This document shows, in pieces, positions 43,889 to 53,180 of a stretch of DNA of 64,000 bases. The translations under genes and the position numbers were made by a program. The stretch comes from Unio delphinus (lineage: Eukaryota; Mollusca; Bivalvia; Unionida; Unionidae): NCBI GenBank assembly GCA_029339505.1, contig JAQISU010000251.1, forward strand, positions 1,960,001-2,024,000, written 5' to 3'. The notes beneath the pieces are model-generated. The model did not search any database. It was not told the DNA's origin and worked only from the letters and a program-made list of their open reading frames with translations. The stretch's first letter is position 1; each line of letters begins with the position of its first letter.

Positions 43889-44229
43889 TATTCAGTGTGA
43901 AATATTTTTATTTTTTATTCAGTGTGAAATATTTTTATTTTTTATTCAGTGCGAAATATTTTTACTTTTTATTGCAGTGAAATTTTTTTTATTTTTTATT
44001 CAGTGTGAAATATTTTTATTTTTTATTCAGTGAAATATTTTTTTTTATTCAGTGTGAAATATTTTTTATTGCAGTGAAATATTTATTTTTTTTATTCAGT
44101 GTGAAATATTTTTATTTTTTATTCAGTGTGAAATATTTATATTTTTCATTCAGTGTGAAATGTGAAATTATCGATTTTTTATTCAGTGTGTGTGAAATAC
44201 CTTTCATTCGCTGTGTGTGAAATACCTTT
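43889..44229. repeat. Tandem array in Polinton B, left part
   Basis: Degenerate repeats of TTCAGTGTGAAATATTTTT with T-rich spacers, plus a TTCGCTGTGTGTGAAATACC variant at the end. The array continues at 59460 on the other side of Polinton C. Frames such as KYFYFLFS are artefacts of the repeat. Confidence 0.95.
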
Positions 44230-44457
44230 AGCAGCAGAGAGGGTGAATCCTACAACGTTTTTAGACAAAATTTGATTGAAATCCTAAAACGAGCCGTCTT
44301 ATAATCTTATTTTAACCAAAAAAAGGCGAACCCTACAACGTTTTCAGACAAAAAATTGATTGAAATCTCCCTACGAAATCATTTTAACTAAAAAAATGAA
44401 AACGATTTTTTAATCAATTTTGGTCGCAACTTGTTGTCATCCACCCTCTCTGCTGCT
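44230..44457. repeat. Left 228-bp terminal inverted repeat of Polinton C
   Basis: It starts AGCAGCAGAGAGGGTGAATC and contains two diverged direct copies of a ~94-100 bp segment (GAA.CCTACAACGTTTT.AGACA at about 44244 and 44332). It ends with CATCCACCCTCTCTGCTGCT, an inverted copy of its own start. Each terminal repeat is thus bounded by a 15-17 bp inverted repeat. Confidence 0.95.
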
Positions 44458-44508
44458 AAAGTTTTCAGTTCTGGGTTAACAAAAATAATAAATAATTTGA
44501 TCGAGTCT

Positions 44509-45858
44509 TTAGGATCTCACAAACAGACTAATCGCTAACACCTCTTCTTGTAAATCAATCAGATTATTTGACTGGTCGGTGAGTTTGAAATTAATTCTGG
44601 TTAATGAATTATTATGGCATCGCATATAGACAGGATTAATTGGGTTTTCAATAATTAGGAATCCTGGAGGAGCTGTTGGTGCAAACGAATAAAGAATATA
44701 TCCTTGCTGAGCTTGATTTGATCGTTCGAGATTAATTTGATAGCTTCCTTCGATAACATCACACACCAAATTAAGCGCAATCACCGATGAAATATTCACG
44801 TTGAACGGAGCGATATGCCTACCACCACCATCTGGATCATTATTATGTTTGAGGAGGACAGTTGAGTCTGATTTTTGTAGCGCTTTGATATCGGTTTTAA
44901 CAATTCTTGCTAATTCATCAGCGTTGTATTTCGGAAACTTGAAATTACGCAGAATGTCTTCTGTGATATTGTAATCGGTTAGGAATCGTTGTTTATTGTC
45001 GCTGTTGTCATTAATTATTGTTTGAATAATTAGTTCATAGATATATTCCATGTCCGATATAAGTTGATTTATTATTTCAACGTGTTTTTGCGATCTTGTT
45101 TTCCGTAGTTGTTCTAGTTGTGTGTCATATAATTGTTTAATCTCATTAAAATAACCACGGACGTCAGTTAGCGTAAATGAAATAGTAACAGATGAGTCGG
45201 TTGTTCTTTTAATGATAAAATCCCATTACAATGTGTCTTTGTTGGTGAATATAAATCTATCGGCGATTCTTCCTTTTCTTATATCAGATAAATTATCTCG
45301 ATAACTGGGATTGATTTCATGATATGATTGTACATCCGTGGTTAAGTCGGTGGTGGATTTTTCCGGTGGTAATTCAGGCCATCCTAGTACGGTTCTAATA
45401 GAACTTTGATAGATATCTACGACGTATCCTTCTGTGCTTATCTCAATTGCGGATGATAGTGTCGGCTCATGAACTGTTATAGCGATTTTTGATTCTTTTC
45501 CAGTAATCGATTTTATTCTACGCGCGAATTCATTATTGATTTGTTCGATTTGGTATGACCCTGTTGGTATCGAAACGACGTTCTAGTCTGGGGTTCCGTC
45601 GGGTTTAATCTTATTCGCAAACACTAAAGAATTATTGGGTTGTTGACCACCAAATGATTTTGATCTGATATTAGGCCAACTGTGATACACTCGTAGTTTT
45701 GCTAGCGCTATCTCCTTCACTGGGACCGGAGAGGGGAAATTCACACTGAATTCTGGATTCGTTGATGTTATTGATATCATGCTTGTTTGTACTGGGTTCG
45801 TGTTCTCCACTATTTGTTGAAGTAATTCCATCGGTGTCGTCATTGTTATTATACTCAT
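44509..45858 (-). pseudogene. Conserved structural protein with two in-frame stops
   Basis: Homologue of 1-575 and 30428-31775. The same frame runs from the ATG at 45858 (or 45843) to 44509, interrupted only by TAG at 45583-45585 (a Trp codon in copy A) and TAA at 45226-45228. The N-terminus has LRVYHSWPNI and NNSLVF. The C-terminal 180 codons (44509-45051) are open with INLERSNQ, YSFAPTAPPGF and LTDQSNNLIDLQ. There are no frameshifts. Probably a virion component. A tandem duplication upstream (45828-46060) joins its start to the membrane-protein gene. Confidence 0.72.
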
Positions 45859-46060
45859 GTTGTATTTCTAATTTTGACACCGAGGAATCATAAATACTGA
45901 CCATCACTGAGAATTCACAATCTGGTAATGTTGATATTATTGAGATCATTTTGTTTTTTGGGTTCGTGTTTTCTGATTCCATCGGTGTTGTCATTGTTAT
46001 TATATTCATATTGTCGTTCTAATTTCGATATCGCGGAATCAAAAATACTGACCATCGCTG
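45828..46060. repeat. ~151-bp tandem duplication
   Basis: The stretch starting CCATCGGTGT at 45828 recurs at 45979, each with TCATTGTTATTATA and a block coding for part of the membrane protein (EFS.MVSI.DS). It places a second partial copy of the membrane-protein tail between the two genes and changes the membrane protein's C-terminus. Confidence 0.8.
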
Positions 46061-46460
46061 AGAATTCACTATCTGATATAATTGTATTATCGAGTGACGA
46101 CGATATCATCAATGATAATTGCGAGTATGCGGTTGATGCAATATGAAATTGAAGTAAGTAATTCTGCAGTTTACTCTGGCTGCATGATGATATCTTTTTT
46201 GCTATCCCGGTTGATATACCCCCGATTGTAGCCACCGCAGAAATGCAAATTGGAACTACGACCGGGGCAATCATTGTAACCGATGTAAGTATTATTCCGG
46301 CGCCAGCGAGAACGCTTGACACCGAGTACATAATAACATCAATTGCGGTGATTCTTCGTCGGTATTTTTTTATTTTTATTTGATACTCCTCAGTGAGGGT
46401 TTTGAGTCTATTCTGAAATTCTCTGACCTGATCATAGCGACATTGAGTTGATGAAATCAT
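45915..46460 (-). CDS. Two-helix membrane protein
   Basis: 181 aa. Helices at about 43-65 and 68-88 (VSSVLAGAGIILTSVTMIAP, VVVPICISAVATIGG) follow a charged N-terminus (RYDQVREFQNRLKTLTEEYQ). The ISDSEFSAM block is present. The C-terminus is altered by the duplication at 45828-46060. Homologue of 397-1044 and 31603-32242. Function unknown; presumably an integral membrane or virion-membrane protein. Confidence 0.65.
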   Translation of the reverse strand: MISSTQCRYDQVREFQNRLKTLTEEYQIKIKKYRRRITAIDVIMYSVSSVLAGAGIILTSVTMIAPVVVPICISAVATIGGISTGIAKKISSCSQSKLQNYLLQFHIASTAYSQLSLMISSSLDNTIISDSEFSAMVSIFDSAISKLERQYEYNNNDNTDGIRKHEPKKQNDLNNINITRL

Positions 46461-46507
46461 TGTTATTTTAAAAATACTAGCGTTTTCAATTGTGAAATCC
46501 TTTAAAT

Positions 46508-47860
46508 TTAGTTATTTACTTCGCATATGAATTCTAAGCACCAGGATATTTCTTTTCTAATGGTGTTATCAACTGCGACAATCTCAAATTCTTCTTCTCC
46601 CCCCGCGATAATTACTGTCGCGGTGCCACCAAAGTAGGTTTTACCTTTCACGATGATATCAAATTGCTTGTCAGAGATTAACGTCATCCTGTAGATACCA
46701 TGGGGCCACTTCTCGATATTGACTTTCAATTTAGCATTAGATTCTTTTACCCAATCAAAGGTCCCATGCTTTACCCTTTCAGAGGTTTCTTTTAGTTTAA
46801 GAATATCGTCGTAAACGTCGAGATAGGTTTTTTTGATTTCGGTATTTTTCATTATCGTTCCATCGCGGCGTTGAAAAAATGTAAATAAAAGGATGTTAAA
46901 TGCCATAGTTGTTCGGGTTTGATAATCAGTAACGAGGTCAAAATATGTCGTCGTGATATTGCTATCGTTATAGATTCCAAAGAAATTTTTAACCATTTTG
47001 TTGGTGGATTTTTTTTCGTCAATAGCGCTTTTAATTTCAGCGAGGGTCGGGCCTGTCAACGATGTGGTTTCAGAAACAGGTGTTCTCCCTAGAAATCTAT
47101 CAACGATGGTATTAAGTGTTGTTTGTCTCACCATAAACATATTAATATCTTTGAGAGTCATCGTAGATGTAGCCGGGACACCAAAGAAATTATTAGCGAC
47201 GTAGGCATTGTGAGTATGCCTGATAATAAACTCACTGATTTCAGCGAGAGTCGAGTCTGCCACAGGTGGGGATCCAAAAAACCTAACAATGACGTCGTTA
47301 GTGGGTTTTTGTACCCGATCAACATTTTCTTCTATTTTAGAAATATCATTGTAAATATCGAGATAATTTGCCTTGATTTCATTTTCATTCATCATCCTTC
47401 CCGCGTCCTTGTTAAAAAAGAATAGCGATAGATAGTTTTTGATTTCAGCGAGAGTCATGCCAACCACAAGCGGTGTTCCAAAGAATTTATGTATGACATT
47501 TTTGCGAAAACTATTATAACCTCGTATAAGATCATTCAGCTCACGTTCGTTGGTAGCAATCGCGTCGGTGATCGTAGACACAAGTGCGCCTGATTTAAGT
47601 CGTCCGTCGTTGGAATACAGCGCAATAGAGTTTTCAGCGGCGTCGCGCTGCCGTATCAAAATGTCATTCAATGACACATCACTGGATTTCAATTTACCCT
47701 GTTTGTCTTGAAATACAACTATTTCATTAGGATCAACATTTGTTAAGTTCAACGTCTCAGCGATTTCATCTTCAATTATTTTTTTTATATCCTTGACAGA
47801 ATCAGGTGGTGCAGTGCCATCGGGTTTGGGTTTCAAAGATCTCCCCCAAATATCAATCAT
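46508..47860 (-). CDS. Fibre-like protein with expanded FFGxP repeats
   Basis: 450 aa, intact from MIDIWGRS. The N-terminus (NLTNVDPNEIVVFQDKQGK) and first shaft unit match A and B. The middle is far longer and has about four diverged repeats of the form (V/I)xxFFGxPxxxxxTLAEI (HKFFGTPLVVGMTLAEI, VRFFGSPPVADSTLAEI, NNFFGVPATSTMTLKDI, VDRFLGRTP), with helical spacers. The C-terminal beta-type domain (GIYRMTLISDKQF...) is homologous to, but diverged from, A and B. This pattern of a conserved root with a variable shaft and head fits an attachment fibre; inference only. Confidence 0.65.
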   Translation of the reverse strand: MIDIWGRSLKPKPDGTAPPDSVKDIKKIIEDEIAETLNLTNVDPNEIVVFQDKQGKLKSSDVSLNDILIRQRDAAENSIALYSNDGRLKSGALVSTITDAIATNERELNDLIRGYNSFRKNVIHKFFGTPLVVGMTLAEIKNYLSLFFFNKDAGRMMNENEIKANYLDIYNDISKIEENVDRVQKPTNDVIVRFFGSPPVADSTLAEISEFIIRHTHNAYVANNFFGVPATSTMTLKDINMFMVRQTTLNTIVDRFLGRTPVSETTSLTGPTLAEIKSAIDEKKSTNKMVKNFFGIYNDSNITTTYFDLVTDYQTRTTMAFNILLFTFFQRRDGTIMKNTEIKKTYLDVYDDILKLKETSERVKHGTFDWVKESNAKLKVNIEKWPHGIYRMTLISDKQFDIIVKGKTYFGGTATVIIAGGEEEFEIVAVDNTIRKEISWCLEFICEVNN

Positions 47861-48324
47861 GTTATTGTAAAACTCTTTCTCTCTCTAAAATCGTTTTTGA
47901 CGACTTCGTCGTTGCCAGCGATTACTAGTGTATTCATTAACGACAACATGTGGTGGTTTTCCGCTTGGTTACTCAAGGAGTTAGAAATAGCGTCAAGGAC
48001 ATTTAATACTTCGCTGCCACATATTGGTGGGTCAATCATCGTTTGTGTTGGTAGCGTAGAATACCAAGTCTTCATTGGAAGGGTTTTTATATACCGCATA
48101 AACTCTTTTGGTGGGGCTAATCCATATGAATCAAAATAGACAATCCCACGTGGATCAATAGCGTATGCAACCCAGTGAGTACCAGGTCCGGTGCTGTTAT
48201 CTAAATTAATGATTCCGGTTTCAACGCTGTTTGGTTGATGTGGTAATTGATCTTTCATAAAGACACCTCTGAAGTTTTTAATCGCTAGTTTTTTAGCAGC
48301 ATCCATTAAATCAAAATTGGACAT
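47857..48324 (-). pseudogene. PRO: Adenain-type protease with shifted C-terminus
   Basis: From MSNFDLMDAAKK at 48324, the frame holds all catalytic motifs (GTHWVAY, YFDSYG, DPPICGSEVLNVLDAI). A one-base loss near 47970 (in TTTTCCGCTTGG, compared with copy A) then changes the last residues, and the frame runs on to 47857, overlapping the fibre start by 4 bp. Catalysis may survive because the change lies after the Cys. An in-frame extension to 48435 crosses the minisatellite. Confidence 0.75.
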
Positions 48325-48457
48325 AGGAATCTTCGATTCCTGAATTAATAAATCGTTCCTGGTAGTCTTAGACCCTTTCCGCTGTACCACGAATACGGGG
48401 TTCCTGGTAGTCTTAGACCCTTTCCGCTGTACCACGAATACGGGGTTCCTGGTAGTC

Positions 48458-48868
48458 TTAGACCCAATCCGTGAACGGATCGTCCCTTTTTTTATATCCT
48501 TTCCCAGTTGCTTTCTTTAGTGCCATTCCTGCTGCAGTACCAACGGCTCCTAACGCAGCCGCTTTAGCCACCGCTGGGGCTGCTGCTGCAATCAATGCTG
48601 GAATCGCAGCTAACAACGGAAATATACCGCCTGTTTTAATCATATTTTTGATAGCAGCCGCAGAAAGAGTAATCTGAACACCTTTTTTGGCTGCAAGTGC
48701 ACCATTGAAATGTTTCACCTGACGAGTTGTCAGCGATAGTTTATTTGCACCACCAGTCATTTGGTTGGGTTTCAACATGATTGTGGTTCCACATTTTTTA
48801 GCTGATTCCGATTGCAATTTTTTTAATTGACCGGGAGTTAACGCAACACTAATAACACTATATGACAT
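48458..48868 (-). CDS. Small hydrophobic virion protein
   Basis: 136 aa from the ATG at 48868, uninterrupted. Domain 1 (VALTPGQLKKLQSESAKKC, LTTRQVKHFNGALAA) is followed by QITLSAAAIKNMIKTGG, a long Ala-rich hydrophobic stretch (AAIPALIAAAAPAVAKAAAL) and a KGYKKRDD basic end. It is the reference copy showing that the TAG in copy A is a mutation. A core- or membrane-associated virion protein by analogy; unproven. Confidence 0.7.
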   Translation of the reverse strand: MSYSVISVALTPGQLKKLQSESAKKCGTTIMLKPNQMTGGANKLSLTTRQVKHFNGALAAKKGVQITLSAAAIKNMIKTGGIFPLLAAIPALIAAAAPAVAKAAALGAVGTAAGMALKKATGKGYKKRDDPFTDWV

Positions 48869-48896
48869 TATACATAATTGATTGATTCTAAATCGT

Positions 48897-50307
48897 TTAC
48901 ATGTTTTCCAATGGTGCATCTACCACTCTCATTCTTCCACTAACACCTTCGAGTAGCATTGATTTATCACTGAGAATGACAGCAACCGCTCTATAATCAG
49001 CAATACCACCACGAGTCACATTAGCTCTAAAGTGTATATCAACAACTGACTGTCTTGTCAAATCGAGATGTTCCAGTGAGAAGTAATAGATCGGATACAG
49101 ATTTTTAAAATCATATTGTGATATTTGCAAACCAGTATCCACATTTTGATCACGTGCCATAAATGACAACAGACGATGATAAACTCGTGCAATATGATTT
49201 TCTGTGTAATTAAGTTGTATATCCTCGGATGGTTCCTGCTGGCCGTTTATTCTCAGTGAGACGTCTTTCACACCTAACTGATCAAATATCATATGGCTGG
49301 AGAGTTGATTGCCAATTCGTGTGTTATCCTGTAACGCAATAAATATATGACGTGGCGCAGAAACGCCTTGTTTGGATGCTAGATTCCACGTGAATAACCC
49401 GTTGATATTTGATTGTTTAACATCTGTACTCACGGTTAGCCAACTCAACAACGACTTTCCTCCTTGGTCCATAAATGATAGTAATCGTTCTTCTGCGGTG
49501 ATTGCTGGAGTCAACACTGGCATCCACAATGATATTTTTGTTAAATTGACTTTACCGGCATCAGCATTGGGATTTGCAGCATCTGCTGGAATCCTCCAGA
49601 TTGCGTCATTATCATCACTCTTTCGTACAAGCGATACTGTATGCTTCGCCCCGTAGATAACTTTTCTGACGTTTCTACAGAATCCAAATATGTGATGCAG
49701 TGCAATCGCGCATGAAAATGATTTACTAGCCCCTTGCAACATTGAAATACGTGTTGCGGCTCCTAGATTGAAATTAACGTCGTTGTTTATAATCATATTC
49801 TCGACATCAGCATCACTATTATCACGTTTTTTTTGGTCGTCTTACAACAAATGGATTTCCTCCAGCGGTATTCTTACCATCTTTTGCAAACATCATAGAG
49901 GGTCCTGCTGATCTTGTATAATCATCAGAATATCTCGCTAACCCGATTATTGTTGTAGCCACATCAACATCGCGATCTATGGACTCAATTTCTTTTCCAT
50001 CAATGAGATATCTAGCACTCTCAAATAACGCCATAATACCATTATTGACAAAACCGACTTGAGTACCATCTGGATACGGTGCTGGTACAGCAGTAGTATC
50101 AGCAGCTGTTACAAGTTCTCCTTCTACTTCAATAAACGCTTCACAGGGCAAAAAGTATTTACTGGTATCATGGACTTGAAGTTCAATTCTTGCTCGACTA
50201 TTTGAGTCTATGGGATGATAAGCGTAATATTGATAATCGCGTACAGAATCATCCTTGCCAACTGGGGCGTCTATATCAAACGCCGGATCATGTGATTTTT
50301 TGAACAT
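48897..50307 (-). pseudogene. MCP: Major capsid protein with one frameshift
   Basis: The start (MFKKSHDPAFDIDAPVGKDD) and first 161 codons lie in 49822-50307; the remaining ~300 codons lie in 48897-49796 in another frame. The change occurs at a T8 run around 49829-49836, where a base-calling error is also possible. All expected blocks are present (KYFLPCEAF, SARYLIDGKEIES, LHHIFGFCRN). Outside that run the gene is as complete as in A. Confidence 0.88.
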
Positions 50308-50351
50308 TTTATTCTATTCATCAGAGTCTAAATCATAAACGATTTTCCATT

Positions 50352-50789
50352 TCATCGTCGTGTTTTTTTAAAGCCGCTTCCTGCTATCATATTTGCAATA
50401 TTGCTTTGGTCGGGAGTTAAAGCCATCGACGCTAATTTTTCATCTACTGCGTTATTTATAATTCTACTAACACTTGCAGGCATTTCTGCTGTAGATGGCA
50501 ATGGTACCGGTTTCTTTTTTCGTCTCACCAATGATGTTAATTTATTCTTCGCGGCTGAAAACGCTTTCCCGGCAAAATCTCCAACAGCACTAATACCCTT
50601 ATCACGAATAACATCAATGGCTTTCATTGATAATTGTTTAGCTAACGGCATCACTTTTGGAGCCATTCTTGCAAATAACCCCGCAATGGTATTGCCTAAA
50701 CCATCTCCGTAGTATGCTCTATAAACCGGAATCCGTGAATTAACTACATAGACGGGGGTTGGTTTATCATGATTGTAGTGTATGATCAT
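50352..50789 (-). CDS. Basic minor virion protein, unknown function
   Basis: 145 aa, intact, very similar to 4678-5109: MIIHYNHDKPT start, VYRAYYGDGLGN block, RMAPKVMPLAKQ amphipathic helix, RRKKKP basic patch and a KKTRR end. The block order and its place next to the capsid gene point to a minor virion role. Confidence 0.6.
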   Translation of the reverse strand: MIIHYNHDKPTPVYVVNSRIPVYRAYYGDGLGNTIAGLFARMAPKVMPLAKQLSMKAIDVIRDKGISAVGDFAGKAFSAAKNKLTSLVRRKKKPVPLPSTAEMPASVSRIINNAVDEKLASMALTPDQSNIANMIAGSGFKKTRR

Positions 50790-50820
50790 TATTTGAAATC
50801 AGAAACCATTTTTCAATTGG

Positions 50821-50834
50821 AAACGCTAGCGTTT
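50821..50834. repeat. Palindrome core AAACGCTAGCGTTT between genes
   Basis: A 14-bp perfect palindrome, the core of the 16-bp element, in the gap between the coiled-coil and minor protein genes. Similar shorter cores occur at 1058-1067. Confidence 0.85.
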
Positions 50835-50838
50835 TTAT

Positions 50839-51697
50839 TTAATCACTGTGATACCCACTTTCCGCTAACTCGCCAATGAAATCTCGATATGTTTTGATAT
50901 CCATGATACCGCCTTGAAATATCCGTCTACAGATATCAGCTGCTTCATTAATTATTTCCGGTGAGTTATTTCCGGCTCGGAACCCTCCTACAAGAACCTC
51001 TAATCGTGATATATCACTGAGAACACTACCAGGACATGAAACGCTAGCGTTTCCAACTAGACCACTCCCCGAAAATTTCTTCTCAGCGTATTTGGAGTTG
51101 AAATTTTCTCTTGAAGTCTCTGTATTCCTTCATCCTTCTATCTAAACTCCCAGTATTTATTTCATACACTATATCAGCCCATTCATTATGTGACATTCTA
51201 TAATCCGAATAATTGTCCGTGAAAAACTTCTCTTGTGAATCATAGCTGTTAGCAGCGAATTCACCTAAATTGTCTATATCCTCGTTGAGAATTTGTTGTT
51301 TAGCGCTCTCGGTAAATATAATTGATTTAGGTAGTCCACTAACTAGTTCTTCCTAAAATCCTTTAAATTTTCGTTCTGAAGCGGTTGATATATCCTGAGG
51401 AAGTGATTGCAAGGATTTTTTTGTTTGTTTAGTTCTTTTTGCTATTTTTTCTAACACAGGAATAAGACCCTCTTCTTTTCTTTTACCGTCAGGATCATCT
51501 CCCAGTATAGCACGCTCTATCTCCTTCGTTGCTGTGGTTACTGGTTTAAACAATTCTTCAGATCCCGCAGCAAAATCAGTCTGAAGACTCTGTCGTTGTT
51601 GTAGTTTATTCCGTACAGAGTCACGAATTGGTACAAATCTCTTAATTGCATCCAGTCGTTCACGAGTCAATCGGGTTGTTAATGCTTCATTGACCAT
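50839..51697 (-). pseudogene. Coiled-coil virion-block protein, frameshifted
   Basis: The first 114 codons (51353-51697) are open from MVNEALTTRL. The rest, to the stop at 50839, contains the EFAANSYDSQEKFF-type block and the conserved C-terminal AGNNSPEIINEAADI domain but in another frame, with more than one indel around 51080-51360. The 16-bp palindrome at 51038 lies inside this C-terminal part, where A and B have none. Homologous to 5143-6195. Confidence 0.65.
51038..51053. repeat. 16-bp palindrome inserted in the coiled-coil gene
   Basis: GAAACGCTAGCGTTTC, absent from the homologous site in A (GGACAAGTGTTTCC) and B (GGACAGTTTTC). Read leftward in the frame of the C-terminal domain it gives NASVS. 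Confidence 0.9.
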
Positions 51698-51775
51698 TAT
51701 TTAAAATCAGAAACAATTTTTCAATTGCAAAACAATTTTTCAATCCCGACCTAACACCATCGATTTTGAGATCCC

Positions 51776-51845
51776 TTGAGGGTCGGCTAAAAAAAATGAT
51801 TAATGGTCGGTCAATCAAATAATGATAAATGGTCGGTCAATCAAA
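51776..51845. repeat. Iteron-like repeats
   Basis: Two near-exact copies of AATGGTCGGTCAATCAAA and a diverged GAGGGTCGG copy, beside the stop of the small gene, at the same place as in A and B. Confidence 0.5.
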
Positions 51846-52242
51846 ATTGTTCATTTTCTTGAATTAACGCCCGTAGGTTTCTAACTTTAGAATTAACCTC
51901 CTTTTTCAATTCGTATTCGTACCCCAATTCTTTTCGTATTCGTTCTACGATGGTATACAACGGAGCGAACACACTTACGTCACTGGAAAATGCGAGAGAG
52001 TCCTTAAAAGAATTCTGAATTCTTTTGATGAGCGCATACTTCTTTGGTAGCATATATTTATTGTTGTTAACTCCGTATTCTATATCCTGAAAATCAGACA
52101 TGATTTGATAAGGATTTAACCCATCTGATAGTTCAATATCCCAACTTTTCAATTTTGAAATCTCGGATAAAATGCTATTCATGTTTTCAGAATTCATTAT
52201 TCTATAACAATTATATATTTCTAAATGAAAATTATGACGCAT
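51841..52242 (-). CDS. Small conserved Polinton protein
   Basis: 133 aa, complete. It has a hydrophilic start with MNSENMNSI, then an EYGVNNNKYMLPKKYALIKR block and a charged helical C-terminus (NLRALIQENEQF). Its first ATG overlaps the HNH stop as TGATG, a coupling-type arrangement. No domain is recognised. Present in all three copies, always between the spacer repeats and the HNH gene. Confidence 0.62.
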   Translation of the reverse strand: MRHNFHLEIYNCYRIMNSENMNSILSEISKLKSWDIELSDGLNPYQIMSDFQDIEYGVNNNKYMLPKKYALIKRIQNSFKDSLAFSSDVSVFAPLYTIVERIRKELGYEYELKKEVNSKVRNLRALIQENEQF

Positions 52243-52733
52243 CAGACATAACTAAATTGAACTTTTTGTCCCGTCCTTTTTGAAATAGCCGTCTTGGTTA
52301 TTCCCTCTGCAACGAATCGTACTGAGGGTGGACAAATATCGAAGTGCCTACTGGCTTCATTCATTGATATAAATATTTTTTCTTCGTTAGTTATCGTATT
52401 CAAAGATTTCACAGGTCTCGCTTTTTTCGAGTATTTCCCAGTCCCCCCTCGTTCGGAATTTTCACTTTGTGTGATAGCCTGCAGATTTGATAAAGAATTG
52501 TTTTTCGGATTAGAATCGATATGATCAATAACAAAATCATCCTCGATCAATCCATTGAAACATTCATACACGAAACGATGGCAGTAATATTTCTTCTTTC
52601 CAGCACCAAACATCAAATACCCCATACCATTATCCCACCCAACTGGTTTCTTCAGTCTGCGGTTTCTTACAACACCATCACTGGATGCTTCATAATTTGT
52701 GATCACAGGGTGTTGTCTGAAGTCTTGGTTCAT
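52242..52733 (-). CDS. HNH endonuclease with NUMOD-like flanks
   Basis: 163 aa, intact. NUMOD4-like start (PVITNYEASSDGVVRNRRLKK), HNH_3 core with the full VIDHIDSNPKNNSLSNLQAIT motif, and an HTH-type C-terminus (SMNEASRHFDICPPSVRFVA). Expected to bind and nick or cut DNA; in virus-like elements such genes act as homing endonucleases or replication nucleases. Unlike copy A it keeps the Asp before the core His. Confidence 0.84.
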   Translation of the reverse strand: MNQDFRQHPVITNYEASSDGVVRNRRLKKPVGWDNGMGYLMFGAGKKKYYCHRFVYECFNGLIEDDFVIDHIDSNPKNNSLSNLQAITQSENSERGGTGKYSKKARPVKSLNTITNEEKIFISMNEASRHFDICPPSVRFVAEGITKTAISKRTGQKVQFSYV

Positions 52734-52745
52734 TTATATATTATA

Positions 52746-53156
52746 CTATTGTTTGTCTAATTCATCGTTTGATTTAATGATAAATCTTTCGATGTAGTCT
52801 TGAGGAGTTCTTATGATTTTATCCTTGACTCTGTCAAGGATACTGACTTTGTCAGCGTCAAGAATACTGATTTTGTCAGTGTCAGGGTCAAAATTTCTGA
52901 TTGATTGTCCATTTTTTATTCTTTTATCATAATATCGCTTCAACTCCCTGTATCGCTTACCACCGCAATTTAGACACAACTGAGATTTTCCCCTGACCCC
53001 AACTCCACATAGAATACAGGGTAACGGACCAAGGCTTCCACGTCGAAAGCTTTGCATATGATACCCACAGAACTCATTTCTGCATGATTTGTTACACGGG
53101 GTTATTGATCCAATCATAAGCCACTTGCAGTGATTCATTATATAAAAATCTTTCAT
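52746..53156 (-). CDS. Cys/His-rich zinc-binding protein
   Basis: 136 aa. Cys clusters as in A (HCKWLMIG...PCNKSCRNEFCGYH; CILCGVGV...CLNCGG), then the basic RELKRYYDKR stretch. The C-terminus has an extra tandem SILDADKVSILDRVK stretch from short DNA repeats (52840-52890). Divergent from the polymerase; the ATG is in the CATTTAAATG palindrome. Confidence 0.65.
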   Translation of the reverse strand: MKDFYIMNHCKWLMIGSITPCNKSCRNEFCGYHMQSFRRGSLGPLPCILCGVGVRGKSQLCLNCGGKRYRELKRYYDKRIKNGQSIRNFDPDTDKISILDADKVSILDRVKDKIIRTPQDYIERFIIKSNDELDKQ

Positions 53157-53180
53157 TTAAATGCTTGTTTTAATTATAGC

